A stretch of DNA of 64,000 bases, taken from Paenibacillus sp. FSL R7-0337 (GTDB lineage Bacteria; Bacillota; Bacilli; Paenibacillales; Paenibacillaceae). Position numbers and translations under genes: made by a program. The DNA is taken from positions 6,448,001 through 6,512,000 of the forward strand of contig NZ_CP150218.1 in NCBI RefSeq assembly GCF_037969875.1, given 5' to 3'. The stretch's first letter is position 1; each line of letters opens with the position of its first letter. The notes beneath the pieces were generated by a model. That model saw only the letters and a list, made by a program, of their open reading frames with translations. It ran no database searches and had not been told where the DNA came from. Shown here piece after piece: positions 41,332 to 49,267 of the stretch.

Positions 41332-42009
41332 ATGCAAGCGAAAGAAGATTCAATCAAAGCGAGAAACCGGCTGTTAGCCACTAAGGTTATTAAAAATCTG
41401 CAAAGCAGAAAATTTGAAGCCTATTACTGTGATAACGCCATTGAAGCTGCAGAAAAGGCGCTATCCTTAATTCCGGAACAGTCTTCGGTATCATGGGGCG
41501 GGTCCGTCACGCTTGAGGAAATCGGGCTTCTTGATCGGGTACGTCAAGGCAGTTATAGAGTCACTGACCGTGATACAGCACAGACGATGGAGGAACGTTA
41601 TGACCTCATGCGCCAATCTCTTTTGTGCGATACCTATTTAACCAGCTTCAACGCGGTTAGTGAGGATGGGATATTGGTTAATATCGACAGTGTGGGCAAC
41701 CGGGCGGCAGCGATTACTTTTGGACCGAGAAGTGTGGTTGCTGTCGTGGGGATGAATAAGGTGTGCAAGACCGCTGAAGACGCAGTAATCAGAGCCAGAA
41801 CCTATGCCGCCCCCATTAACGCAAGCCGTTGTTCAAGTTCGTCCAGCCCATTCTTACATTCACCGCAAAAAACGCCCTGCCTGGTCAATGGTGCTTGCGC
41901 AGATTGTAAATCGGATGATTGTATCTGTTCTTACATCGTCGAAACAAGAATGTGTAAAACAGCGGGGAGAATTAAGGTTATCCTCGTTGGTGAATCTTTG
42001 GGATTTTGA
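41332..42009 (+). CDS. LUD-domain protein (lactate utilisation family, DUF162)
   Basis: The 225-residue protein has an N-terminal LUD domain with VSWGGSVTLEEIGLL and ITFGPRSVVAVVGMNKV. It ends in a Cys-rich stretch, CLVNGACADCKSDDCICSY, a frequent C-terminal feature of stand-alone family members that may bind a metal or cluster. Related LutC/LutB proteins take part in L-lactate oxidation, but this one stands alone without LutA or LutB partners. It probably depends on the divergent Crp/Fnr regulator. GGAGGAAGAACA precedes the ATG. Confidence 0.8.
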   Translation: MQAKEDSIKARNRLLATKVIKNLQSRKFEAYYCDNAIEAAEKALSLIPEQSSVSWGGSVTLEEIGLLDRVRQGSYRVTDRDTAQTMEERYDLMRQSLLCDTYLTSFNAVSEDGILVNIDSVGNRAAAITFGPRSVVAVVGMNKVCKTAEDAVIRARTYAAPINASRCSSSSSPFLHSPQKTPCLVNGACADCKSDDCICSYIVETRMCKTAGRIKVILVGESLGF

Positions 42010-42167
42010 AAAAGAACTAATAGCGGCTTTAGGGTAGGAGAATCTCCTCTATCCCAAGCCGTTTTTTCTATTTGGGAGGAAAGTTGATCTAAAGTTAGAC
42101 TGAATAGCAGACTCAGAATATACTGATAGGAGCAGCATTAGAAAAAAGTTCGGAGGCAACCATCTAA

Positions 42168-42794
42168 ATGACAACTGTGCGAAAACAACTGGAGCGGACG
42201 ACAGATGCAGAAGAGAGAATAATCATGGCCCATTACAATGATCAAACGGTCAGAGTCTACCAAGCATATAATCATAAAATTGCAGATGAGGTATCAGAGT
42301 TTGGGCAATTCGGGCCTTCTTTCAAGATAGATAGAATGACCTGGATCAAGCCTTCTTTCTTATGGATGATGTACCGGTCAGGGTGGGCGACCAAAACGGA
42401 TCAGGAGCGGATATTGGCGATTGATATTACCAGAGAGGGCTTCAATCATATTTTGTCTCAGGTGGTGCTGTCCTCATATGATCCTGACTTGTATGCTTCC
42501 CAAGAGGAGTGGCAGACGAAGTTACAAGCTTCCCAAGTGAGATGCCAATGGGACCCGGATAGAGATATCCATGGGAACAAATTGCCGCGAAGAGCCATTC
42601 AGTTAGGTCTCAGGGGCGATATGGTGCATAAATTCATCTACGAATGCATAGTAGAAATCACTGATATTACTGAGTTTGTAATCGATACCAGAGAGGCGAT
42701 ACAATCCGGGAAGTTCAGCACGGGGGTGTTGCCGAAGGAGACCCCGTATCCTGTGGAGAATTCTATTCAAAGAACTTTAGGGATACTTATGTGA
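42168..42794 (+). CDS. DUF4291 family protein
   Basis: The 208-residue protein has the DUF4291 pattern: VRVYQAYNHKIADEVSEFGQ, the MTWIKPSFLWMMYRSGW block (about residues 60-76) and WDPDRDIHGNKLPRRAIQLG. The function of the family is unknown. The ATG at 42168 follows GGAGG by twelve bases. It is a single gene followed by the second copy of the structured repeat. Confidence 0.88.
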   Translation: MTTVRKQLERTTDAEERIIMAHYNDQTVRVYQAYNHKIADEVSEFGQFGPSFKIDRMTWIKPSFLWMMYRSGWATKTDQERILAIDITREGFNHILSQVVLSSYDPDLYASQEEWQTKLQASQVRCQWDPDRDIHGNKLPRRAIQLGLRGDMVHKFIYECIVEITDITEFVIDTREAIQSGKFSTGVLPKETPYPVENSIQRTLGILM

Positions 42795-42854
42795 AAATGA
42801 TTTACCTTCAATCCCTATCAATTGAACTTGGGAATTTAAGTTAAGGGAAAGTGG

Positions 42855-42983
42855 CGGAGGGGAATTTTGGAACTGTAGGAGCGGTTGCGACCGCCTTTGT
42901 CTGCGGATTTCAACCGTTATAACGGTATAAAATCATGAAATCTGCAGAAGGGCAGCGGCCGGAAGTCCAAAACTTCTCTGGAG
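42855..42983 (+). repeat. Structured dispersed repeat, copy 2
   Basis: This 129-bp element matches copy 1 (13503-13629) in its first ~46 bases (GGAGGGGAATTTTGGAACTG, then AGGAGCGGTTGCGACCGCC) and its last ~32 (CAGCGGCCGGAAGTCC, then AAAACTTCTCTGGAG). The middle is different from copy 1 but again folds: TCTGCGGATTTCA against TGAAATCTGCAGA, with an inner ACCGTTATAACGGT hairpin. It lies between the DUF4291 gene and the response-regulator gene with no gene inside. Confidence 0.8.
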
Positions 42984-43060
42984 TCACTGATAATCCCAAA
43001 ACATAAAATTCATTAGTTCAATCTATATAGCTGTAATTGCACAAAAGACAAGGAGAACCC

Positions 43061-43780
43061 ATGAACATTAGAGTGTTGATCGTAGAGGATGACCCGATGG
43101 TGGCGAAGTTTAACCGGCATTATCTGGAGCAGGTTGCGGGCTTTGAGTATGCGGGCTGGGCGGCGACAGGGGATGAGGCGATGACTATGCTGGAGAAGGA
43201 GCAGGTAGATCTGGTGCTGCTGGATATTTATATGCCGCGTGTCAGCGGGCTGCAGCTGCTATCTGCTCTGCGGGAGCAGGGGAGCAAGGTGGATATCATT
43301 GTGATCTCCGCCGCCAGCGACAATGCCAGCATCCGCAAGGCGCTGCAGAACGGGGCCGTGGATTATTTGATCAAGCCGTTCGAGTTTGCCCGTTTTCAGG
43401 CGGCCTTGTCGGCGTATCGTGAAGATTATAAGCTGATGCACAAGGAGCATCTCAGCCAGGAGCAGCTGGATAAGCTGCTGCGGCATTCGCTCGGGACGGA
43501 AGAGGAGAAGACCGCTGCCCTGCCGCTGCCCAAGGGACTTGCCGAAGGCACACTGGAGAGCATCTGGAGCACGATTAACCTGCTGGAGAGCCCAGTGTTC
43601 TCCACGGAGGATATCAGCAGCCATGCGCCCATCTCGCGGATCTCGGTCCGCAAATATCTGGCTTTTCTGACGGAGGCAGGTATTCTGGAGATGGAGCTTA
43701 GCTACGGGGCGGTAGGCAGGCCGGTGTATATGTATAAGGTGAGGCCTGAAGGGCATGAACTTATCCGTAAATATCTATAG
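43061..43780 (+). CDS. CitB/DcuR-family response regulator
   Basis: The 239-residue protein starts at 43061 (MNIRVLIVEDDP) after AAGGAGAACCC. Its receiver domain has phospho-Asp in LVLLDIYMPRVSG (about residue 54) and Lys in YLIKPFEFARF. The C-terminal half is the winged HTH typical of regulators for citrate and C4-dicarboxylates. The matching CitA/DcuS-type kinase lies 2.8 kb downstream at 46557-48173, beyond the flavoprotein genes. The two probably control those flavoproteins. Confidence 0.88.
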   Translation: MNIRVLIVEDDPMVAKFNRHYLEQVAGFEYAGWAATGDEAMTMLEKEQVDLVLLDIYMPRVSGLQLLSALREQGSKVDIIVISAASDNASIRKALQNGAVDYLIKPFEFARFQAALSAYREDYKLMHKEHLSQEQLDKLLRHSLGTEEEKTAALPLPKGLAEGTLESIWSTINLLESPVFSTEDISSHAPISRISVRKYLAFLTEAGILEMELSYGAVGRPVYMYKVRPEGHELIRKYL

Positions 43781-43800
43781 GCTTTCTCTATAAAATAAAA

Positions 43801-43874
43801 CGGAGTCACGGTGTCCCGAGGCTGCCTCAGGCGTTCCATGACTCCATATAGCCTTCACATTAGTGTGAAGGTTA
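43801..43874. terminator. Paired hairpins between convergent genes
   Basis: GGAGTCACGG pairs with CCATGACTCC (one mismatch), followed at once by CCTTCACA-TTAG-TGTGAAGG and TTATTAAG. They lie between the response-regulator gene and the convergent gene at 43907, so they probably terminate both. Confidence 0.55.
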
Positions 43875-43906
43875 TTAAGCTATACCATACATAAACGTGC
43901 GCAGAA

Positions 43907-44365
43907 TCAATCGAAGGCCTGCTGCAGAGCCAGCGGACTGAACTCGTTAATGATTTTATAGGCTACCAGATGCGGGTTGTTCATGTCATTGTCATAGATA
44001 ATCATGTGATGCTTGCCCTTCAAAATAATGTCGAACCGCTGCTTCCGGTCGGCCTGCACGATGGTCATGTAATAGCTGTACTTGTTGTCTGTGCTCACAT
44101 TGCGGGCGGATTTCATCAGGCGGACACCAGAGAAATCATCGTAGATCCGCTTAATCGCTTCCGGCTCGGTGAGCACAACATCCTTCTGTTCACCGGGAAC
44201 AGAAGACAGGCGGGTAATTTCCAGTGCAGCGATATCTTCCAGACGGATGGTTCGGGCAACTACTCTTTTGAATGAAGTATAGCGGCTTGCGGTGTAGCTC
44301 ATCAGGGAGACACCGGCTGCTGCCAGAACAGCACCGGCCAGCCAATATTTTTCGCTTTTTTCCAT
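43907..44365 (-). CDS. Membrane-anchored hypothetical protein
   Basis: The 152-residue protein starts at 44365 (MEKSEKYWLAG), about ten bases after AGGAGG. One N-terminal TM helix (about 8-25) is followed by a ~125-residue extracytoplasmic or cytoplasmic alpha/beta domain with VVLTEPEAIKRIYDDFSGVR and KGKHHMIIYDNDMNNPHLV. I do not recognise the family. It is divergent from the flavoprotein gene and convergent with the response regulator. Confidence 0.65.
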   Translation of the reverse strand: MEKSEKYWLAGAVLAAAGVSLMSYTASRYTSFKRVVARTIRLEDIAALEITRLSSVPGEQKDVVLTEPEAIKRIYDDFSGVRLMKSARNVSTDNKYSYYMTIVQADRKQRFDIILKGKHHMIIYDNDMNNPHLVAYKIINEFSPLALQQAFD

Positions 44366-44462
44366 AGTTTCTGTTCCTCCTAGTGATACGGTTGTATAAG
44401 CTCCAATTATAAATCTATAACCACATTCAAGCAAATTCACTACCTTTATTTACTTTATCATT

Positions 44463-44528
44463 TCTTTAATTACTAAATATTCTAGTCAAGGCTCCTTCAG
44501 GTTATGATGATTGTGAAAATATGCACAA
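44463..44528 (+). promoter_or_regulatory. Promoter/operator of the first flavoprotein gene
   Basis: TATGAT at 44503-44508 is followed two bases later by TTGTGAAAATATGCACAA (44511-44528), an inverted repeat with TTGTG and CACAA arms 8 bp apart. The same arrangement occurs at 49227-49252 in front of the second flavoprotein gene. No good -35 box is present. Upstream lie TTACTTTA (44450) and TCTTTAATTAC (44463), with similar words upstream of the other gene, possible sites for the CitB-type regulator (inference). Confidence 0.6.
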
Positions 44529-44549
44529 TGACAATTGGAGGAGAACAGA

Positions 44550-45980
44550 ATGAATAGAAAGAGATGGGGAAGTCTGCTGGGCAAAGGGTTGCTGCTGGCA
44601 AGTCTGGTGGTATTGCCTGCATGTAACAGCACCAAAGGGGAGTCTACGGACATCGTAATTATCGGCGGCGGCGGCGCGGGAATGACTGCTGCCATTGAAG
44701 CGCATAATCAGGGAGCCAAGGTGATACTAATCGAAAAAATGCCTATGCTTGGAGGCAACACCGTCCGTGCGGAAGGCGGGCTGAATGCGGCAGGAACACC
44801 TTATCAGGCAGCAGCTGGCATCAAAGACAGTCCGGAGCTGCATTTCGAGGATACCATGAAGGGCGGCAAGAACCTTAACAACCCGGATCTGGTCAGAACG
44901 CTTACGAACGGTGCGGCGGCTTCCGTGGAGTGGTTGAAGGAGAATGGAGCCGAGCTGTCTGAAGTGGGACGCGCAGGCGGGGCAAGCGTGAACCGGATTC
45001 ACCGTCCGGCAGGCGGGGAAGCGGCAGGGAATTTCATCGTAGTCGCGCTGAAGAAGAAGCTGGAGGAATACAAGATTGATGTGCGCCTGCGGACGACTGC
45101 TGATGAGATCGTTAAGAACAAGGACGGCGTGGTTACCGGGGTGAAGGTGACGGATAAGGATGGCAAGCAGTACACGATTAGTGCGAATTCCGTTATCCTG
45201 GCGGCTGGAGGTTTTGGAGCCAACATGGATATGATCAAGGGGTACCAGCCGAAGCTGGAAGGGTTCTCCACGACTAACCACCCGGGCGCAACCGGCGATG
45301 GTACAACGATGGCAGAGAAGATCGGCGCCAAGCTGGTAGACATGAAGGAGATTCAGATTCATCCGACCACCATTCCGAATCAAGGCGTGCTGATCACGGA
45401 AGGGGTACGCGGAGACGGTGCAATTCTGGTCAATAGCGAAGGCAAGCGATTCACGAATGAACTGCTGACCCGCGATGTCGTGTCCCAGAATATTCTGGCC
45501 CAGTCCGGCAAAGTAGCTTACCTGATCTTCAATGATGAGCTGCGTGCGAACCTGAAGGCAACCGAGGTTTACTTTGGAATGGATCTGGTCAAAGAAGCGG
45601 CAACACCTGAAGAATTGGCGGCACAGATTGGTGTAGACGGCAAAGCACTGGCGGATACACTGAATACGTATAATGGCTTCGTTGCTTCCGGTAAGGATAC
45701 AGAGTTTGAACGGCCGGATCTTGAGCTGTCTTTTGAAAAGGGTAAATATTATGCAATTCAGGTAACACCGGGAATCCACCATACCATGGGCGGAGTAGCG
45801 ATTAACACTCAGGCACAGGTGCTGGATACCAAGGATCAGGTCATTGCCGGACTGTATGCTGCGGGCGAAGTAACCGGCGGGGTACACGGCGCGAACCGTC
45901 TGGGCGGGAATGCACTGGCAGACATCACCACCTTCGGCCGGATTGCAGCGGATGAAGCTGTGAAGGCACTTAAGAAATAG
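44550..45980 (+). CDS. Exported fumarate-reductase-like FAD lipoprotein (1)
   Basis: The 476-residue protein starts at 44550 after GGAGGAGAACAGA. The lipobox LVVLPAC puts the lipid on the Cys at about residue 22. The FAD_binding_2 fold starts with VIIGGGGAGMTAAIEA. Active-site features of flavocytochrome c fumarate reductases are all present: IQIHPTT, LITEGVRGDGAIL, GKRFTNELLTRD (catalytic Arg), HHTMGG and GANRLGGNALAD. It has no heme or FMN domain, but a separate FMN-binding lipoprotein is encoded 26 bases downstream. It probably reduces fumarate or a related unsaturated acid outside the membrane. Confidence 0.9.
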   Translation: MNRKRWGSLLGKGLLLASLVVLPACNSTKGESTDIVIIGGGGAGMTAAIEAHNQGAKVILIEKMPMLGGNTVRAEGGLNAAGTPYQAAAGIKDSPELHFEDTMKGGKNLNNPDLVRTLTNGAAASVEWLKENGAELSEVGRAGGASVNRIHRPAGGEAAGNFIVVALKKKLEEYKIDVRLRTTADEIVKNKDGVVTGVKVTDKDGKQYTISANSVILAAGGFGANMDMIKGYQPKLEGFSTTNHPGATGDGTTMAEKIGAKLVDMKEIQIHPTTIPNQGVLITEGVRGDGAILVNSEGKRFTNELLTRDVVSQNILAQSGKVAYLIFNDELRANLKATEVYFGMDLVKEAATPEELAAQIGVDGKALADTLNTYNGFVASGKDTEFERPDLELSFEKGKYYAIQVTPGIHHTMGGVAINTQAQVLDTKDQVIAGLYAAGEVTGGVHGANRLGGNALADITTFGRIAADEAVKALKK

Positions 45981-46006
45981 AAACTTTCCAGAAGGAGGAA
46001 TTACTC

Positions 46007-46366
46007 ATGCACAAGTGGACAAAAACGTTGCTGTTCTCTGCCCTTGCGGCTGCAACAGTACTTACGGCAGGATGCTCTTCATCTTCCGGCAAGTATGTAG
46101 ACGGGACGTATGATGGAACAGGTAAAGGGGTCAAGAGTGATATTAAAGTGGCGGTAGAAATCAAGGATGAGAAGATCGGCGCCATTACCGTAGAGGAGCA
46201 TAAGGAGACGCAGGCGATGATCGATGCGGCAGTGGAGAATACCATTCCTGAAATTATTGAAAAGCAAACCACAGAAGGCGTAGACGCCCTCTCCGGTGCT
46301 TCCGGCTCCAGCGGCGGAATTATTGAAGCGGTGACCCAGGCGCTGGAACAGGCCAAGAAGCAGTAA
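46007..46366 (+). CDS. FMN-binding lipoprotein (covalent flavinylation motif)
   Basis: The 119-residue protein has lipobox VLTAGC (lipidated Cys about residue 23) and an FMN_bind domain. The motif DALSGASGSSGG fits the flavin-transferase (ApbE) target pattern D-x2-(S/T)-G-A-(S/T), so FMN is probably bound covalently through Ser. It follows the flavoprotein gene directly and probably passes electrons to it at the outer membrane face, acting as the FMN domain that urocanate/fumarate reductases carry as a fusion. No ApbE gene is in the window. Confidence 0.87.
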   Translation: MHKWTKTLLFSALAAATVLTAGCSSSSGKYVDGTYDGTGKGVKSDIKVAVEIKDEKIGAITVEEHKETQAMIDAAVENTIPEIIEKQTTEGVDALSGASGSSGGIIEAVTQALEQAKKQ

Positions 46367-46406
46367 GCTATCATCCAATTAATAGAGTTGTGACAAGTTC
46401 AGCCCA

Positions 46407-46459
46407 GCAAGCCCAGCCCTCCTGTCTCCGGCAGAACGGCTGGGCTTGCTTCATTCTTC
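46407..46459 (+). terminator. Terminator after the FMN-binding lipoprotein gene
   Basis: GCAAGCCCAGCC and GGCTGGGCTTGC make a perfect 12-bp stem, followed by TTCATTCTTCT. Confidence 0.85.
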
Positions 46460-46556
46460 TATTCCCCGGAAGCGAGCCCCGGGAGCAGCTTTACAAATTC
46501 AGGTTCAACTAATATAGTTCGAAGGGAAAAGGACATGAAGGGAGGTCATCACGCAA

Positions 46557-48173
46557 GTGGCCAGGAAAAAAAGCTACAGTTTGCGCACAATGATCGCCGT
46601 TATGGTGTCTGCCGTTGTCCTGCTGGTATTGCTGATTTTATATTTTATTTTCCGCAATCAGATTATTCCGCAGACCCGGCAGGCGCTGGAGGATAAGGCG
46701 ATTACGATTGCCCGTACCATCGCTCTGATTCCGCTGGTCTCTGAGGGACTCAGTGAGGGCAACAGCAAGGAGATTCAGGACTACACCTCAAGAATCGCCC
46801 GCCGCAATGATATTATGTTCGTGGTAGTCACAGATATGAAGGGTATCCGCTATTCCCATCCGGATGCCTCGCTGGTCGGACTGCCCTTTGCGGGAGGAGG
46901 CCAAGAGATATCGCTGCGCGGAGGGGAGAGTATCTCCGAAGGGGCCGGCCCGCTCGGCAGATCCCTGCGCGGCTTCGTGCCGGTCTATAACAACCGGGGG
47001 CATCAGGTGGGTGTGGTCATTGCCGGTCTGTCCCTGGAGCGGGTCGAGCGGCTGGTCCTGCTGAATGAGTGGACGATTATTGCGATTCTGGTCTCGGGAG
47101 CCTTGCTTGGAGCGGGAGGAGCATTCATTCTGGCAGCCCAGATCAAGCGGATGGTGTTTGGCATGGAGCCGGAGGACATCTCCAAGCTGCTCCAGGAACG
47201 CAGTGCGATGCTGGAATCCACGCGCGAGGGAATTATTGCCGTAGATCAGAAGGCGCGGATTACCATCCTTAATATGGAAGCACAGCGGCTTCTGCGGGCA
47301 GCCGGGATTGGCGGGAGCGCCATGAACCGGCAGATTGCCGAGTTTTGGCCGGAGCTGGGTCTGGAGCGGGTATTGGCTGAGGGAGAGGGGATACAGGACC
47401 AGGAGCTGGAGCTGGGAGACAGCTCTTTATTGGTGAACAGCCTGCCAGTCCGGGTGAACGGTAACATCGTTGGTGCGATTGCCACTTTCCGGGATGAGAC
47501 AGAGCTGGCTGTGCTGGCGGAGAAGCTGTCGGGAGTCTCTGTCTATGCAGAAGCACTGCGCTCCGGTGCCCATGAGTTCATGAACAAGCTGCATGTCATT
47601 ATGGGCATGACGCATATGGGCCTGTATGATGAGCTGCAGCAATATATTCTGGGAACGGTAAGCAATTACCAGAAGGAGATCGGGTCGATCACGAGACAGA
47701 TCAAGGACCCGGTGATGGCCGGATTTCTGCTGGGGAAGCTGAGCCGGGCACGCGAAGCGGGGATAGAGCTGCTGCTGACCGGAGACAGCTATCTGCCGGA
47801 GCCGGCTGATCCGCAGGTGATTCATGAGCTGATTACGATTGCCGGCAATCTGCTGGATAATGCCCTGGAGGCGCTGGGGGAGCTCTGCGAGCAACCCGTG
47901 AAGCGGGTGGAGCTTGCTTTTCAATATGAAGAGGGGCGGCTGCTATGCGAGGTTAGCGACAACGGTCCGGGAATTCCGGCGGGCCTCAAGGAGAAGATCT
48001 TCGTTCAGGGTTACTCCTCCAAGGGTGAACAGCGGGGAATCGGGCTGTATTTGGTCAAGAAAAGTGTGGATAAATTAAAGGGCCATCTTGAGCTGGCCGC
48101 CGGCTGCGGGCCGGGAGCGCATTTTATCGTGGATGTGCCTTATGAGGTGAAGGGGGAGGAGGAGGGGGTGTGA
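46557..48173 (+). CDS. CitA/DcuS-family sensor histidine kinase
   Basis: The 538-residue kinase starts with GTG, nine bases after GGGAGGT. TM1 is at about 12-32. The periplasmic PAS-like sensor (about 35-170) has RYSHPDASLVGLPFAGG and the LGRSLRGFVPVYNNRG block, the dicarboxylate/citrate-binding pattern of DcuS and CitA. TM2 (about 175-195), a cytoplasmic PAS (about 210-315), the SPOB-like H box (LRSGAHEFMNKLHVIMG) and HATPase (DNALEAL, DNGPGIP) follow. Its partner is the regulator at 43061, on the other side of the flavin genes. It is separated from those genes by a terminator, so it is transcribed on its own. Confidence 0.92.
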   Translation: MARKKSYSLRTMIAVMVSAVVLLVLLILYFIFRNQIIPQTRQALEDKAITIARTIALIPLVSEGLSEGNSKEIQDYTSRIARRNDIMFVVVTDMKGIRYSHPDASLVGLPFAGGGQEISLRGGESISEGAGPLGRSLRGFVPVYNNRGHQVGVVIAGLSLERVERLVLLNEWTIIAILVSGALLGAGGAFILAAQIKRMVFGMEPEDISKLLQERSAMLESTREGIIAVDQKARITILNMEAQRLLRAAGIGGSAMNRQIAEFWPELGLERVLAEGEGIQDQELELGDSSLLVNSLPVRVNGNIVGAIATFRDETELAVLAEKLSGVSVYAEALRSGAHEFMNKLHVIMGMTHMGLYDELQQYILGTVSNYQKEIGSITRQIKDPVMAGFLLGKLSRAREAGIELLLTGDSYLPEPADPQVIHELITIAGNLLDNALEALGELCEQPVKRVELAFQYEEGRLLCEVSDNGPGIPAGLKEKIFVQGYSSKGEQRGIGLYLVKKSVDKLKGHLELAAGCGPGAHFIVDVPYEVKGEEEGV

Positions 48174-48215
48174 ACTGTGCCGTGCCGTACCGTACCGTGC
48201 CGGAGCACCCCTCTA

Positions 48216-49028
48216 CTAGAAGGGGAGACCCAGGAAACAGAATCGTATGATATCCACTATTCCATGAGCAAGCATGGCAGATGTGAGGTCCCGCTTGCGA
48301 TGTAGTATTGCAAAGGGCAGGCCGAACAAGAGGATATACATGAGAGTGCTGATGATGCCGGGGATGATTCCACCCTGAATGAAGCTGTCCGGCGTGTGGA
48401 CCAGCACATGGGGAACGATCATCATGAACCAGACGGTAAATTTTTGGGCTCTGGTATCGGCTCTGCCGTGCATCAGGGACAGGCATAGGGCATAGAACAA
48501 GGTACGTAGGGCTAGTTCTTCATAAATGGCCGGACTGAGCGCCACTCTGAAATAGATTAGCTTCAGGCTGAATCCATCGAGGCTTTGTCCGCTCAGCACT
48601 AGATTGATGATTCCGAGCAGAATGCCGGCGGCGGCTCCCACGAATAGGCTCATGAAGATTGTTGAGGCGCTGGCTGTGTTGAGAAAAAGAAGCTTTCCTT
48701 CGTTATACTGGTTGAAGGTGCTTAATACAGCCAACGATGCCATTAACGTGAGCAGGCTCACCTCAATCATGGAGAAGAGGGACAGATTAATATAGGCGAC
48801 AGCTACAGCAGCGGCTAGCAGGATAGAGAGCAGAATCTGCCGCTTCGACGGCAGCTTGTGTTTTACAAGCAGCAGCACGCTAATGAGGAAGGCCCATACG
48901 CCCAGCAGAAGCCACATTCTGGCTGTCGGGGCCTGATTATTACTGTGAATGCCGAAATTCAACAGAAACAGCAATACAAATACACCAAACATGATCCATA
49001 CCGCTCTAAGATTACTTTTGTTAGTCAA
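48216..49028 (-). CDS. CPBP-family intramembrane metalloprotease
   Basis: The 270-residue protein has about eight TM helices. The CAAX-protease/Abi motifs are present: YEELALRTLFYA (EExxxR), a His in IVPHVLVH and HGIVDIIRF (HxxxD). It is therefore a likely membrane-embedded glutamic/metalloprotease of unknown substrate. The start is TTG at 49028, just after GGAGAAGGAAATA. It converges on the kinase gene and is divergent from the second flavoprotein gene. Confidence 0.85.
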   Translation of the reverse strand: MTNKSNLRAVWIMFGVFVLLFLLNFGIHSNNQAPTARMWLLLGVWAFLISVLLLVKHKLPSKRQILLSILLAAAVAVAYINLSLFSMIEVSLLTLMASLAVLSTFNQYNEGKLLFLNTASASTIFMSLFVGAAAGILLGIINLVLSGQSLDGFSLKLIYFRVALSPAIYEELALRTLFYALCLSLMHGRADTRAQKFTVWFMMIVPHVLVHTPDSFIQGGIIPGIISTLMYILLFGLPFAILHRKRDLTSAMLAHGIVDIIRFCFLGLPF

Positions 49029-49181
49029 TATTTCCTTCTCCTTCCGGATACTTCAAGTTATGTATGCAGACGGGATAGAGTCTATCATAATTCTGACCGG
49101 AACGAAGTTAATTCTCTCACTCTTACGCAGGCAGCCATCTGTACAGCTACTTAGTTAATTTGGTTACTTTAGTTACAAAAC

Positions 49182-49252
49182 TCTTTAATAACTTACGGAA
49201 GGTTCCATAAACCGCTTCTTTGGCGCTATGATAATTGTGAAAATATGCACAA
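49182..49252 (+). promoter_or_regulatory. Promoter/operator of the second flavoprotein gene
   Basis: TATGAT (49227-49232), two bases, then TTGTGAAAATATGCACAA (49235-49252) repeat exactly the arrangement in front of the first flavoprotein gene. The palindrome ends on the ribosome site AAGGGGG, so a bound protein would block start or translation. TTACTTTA (49164) and TCTTTAATAAC (49182) lie upstream, similar to words near the other gene. Confidence 0.6.
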
Positions 49253-49267
49253 GGGGGCACAACTCAC

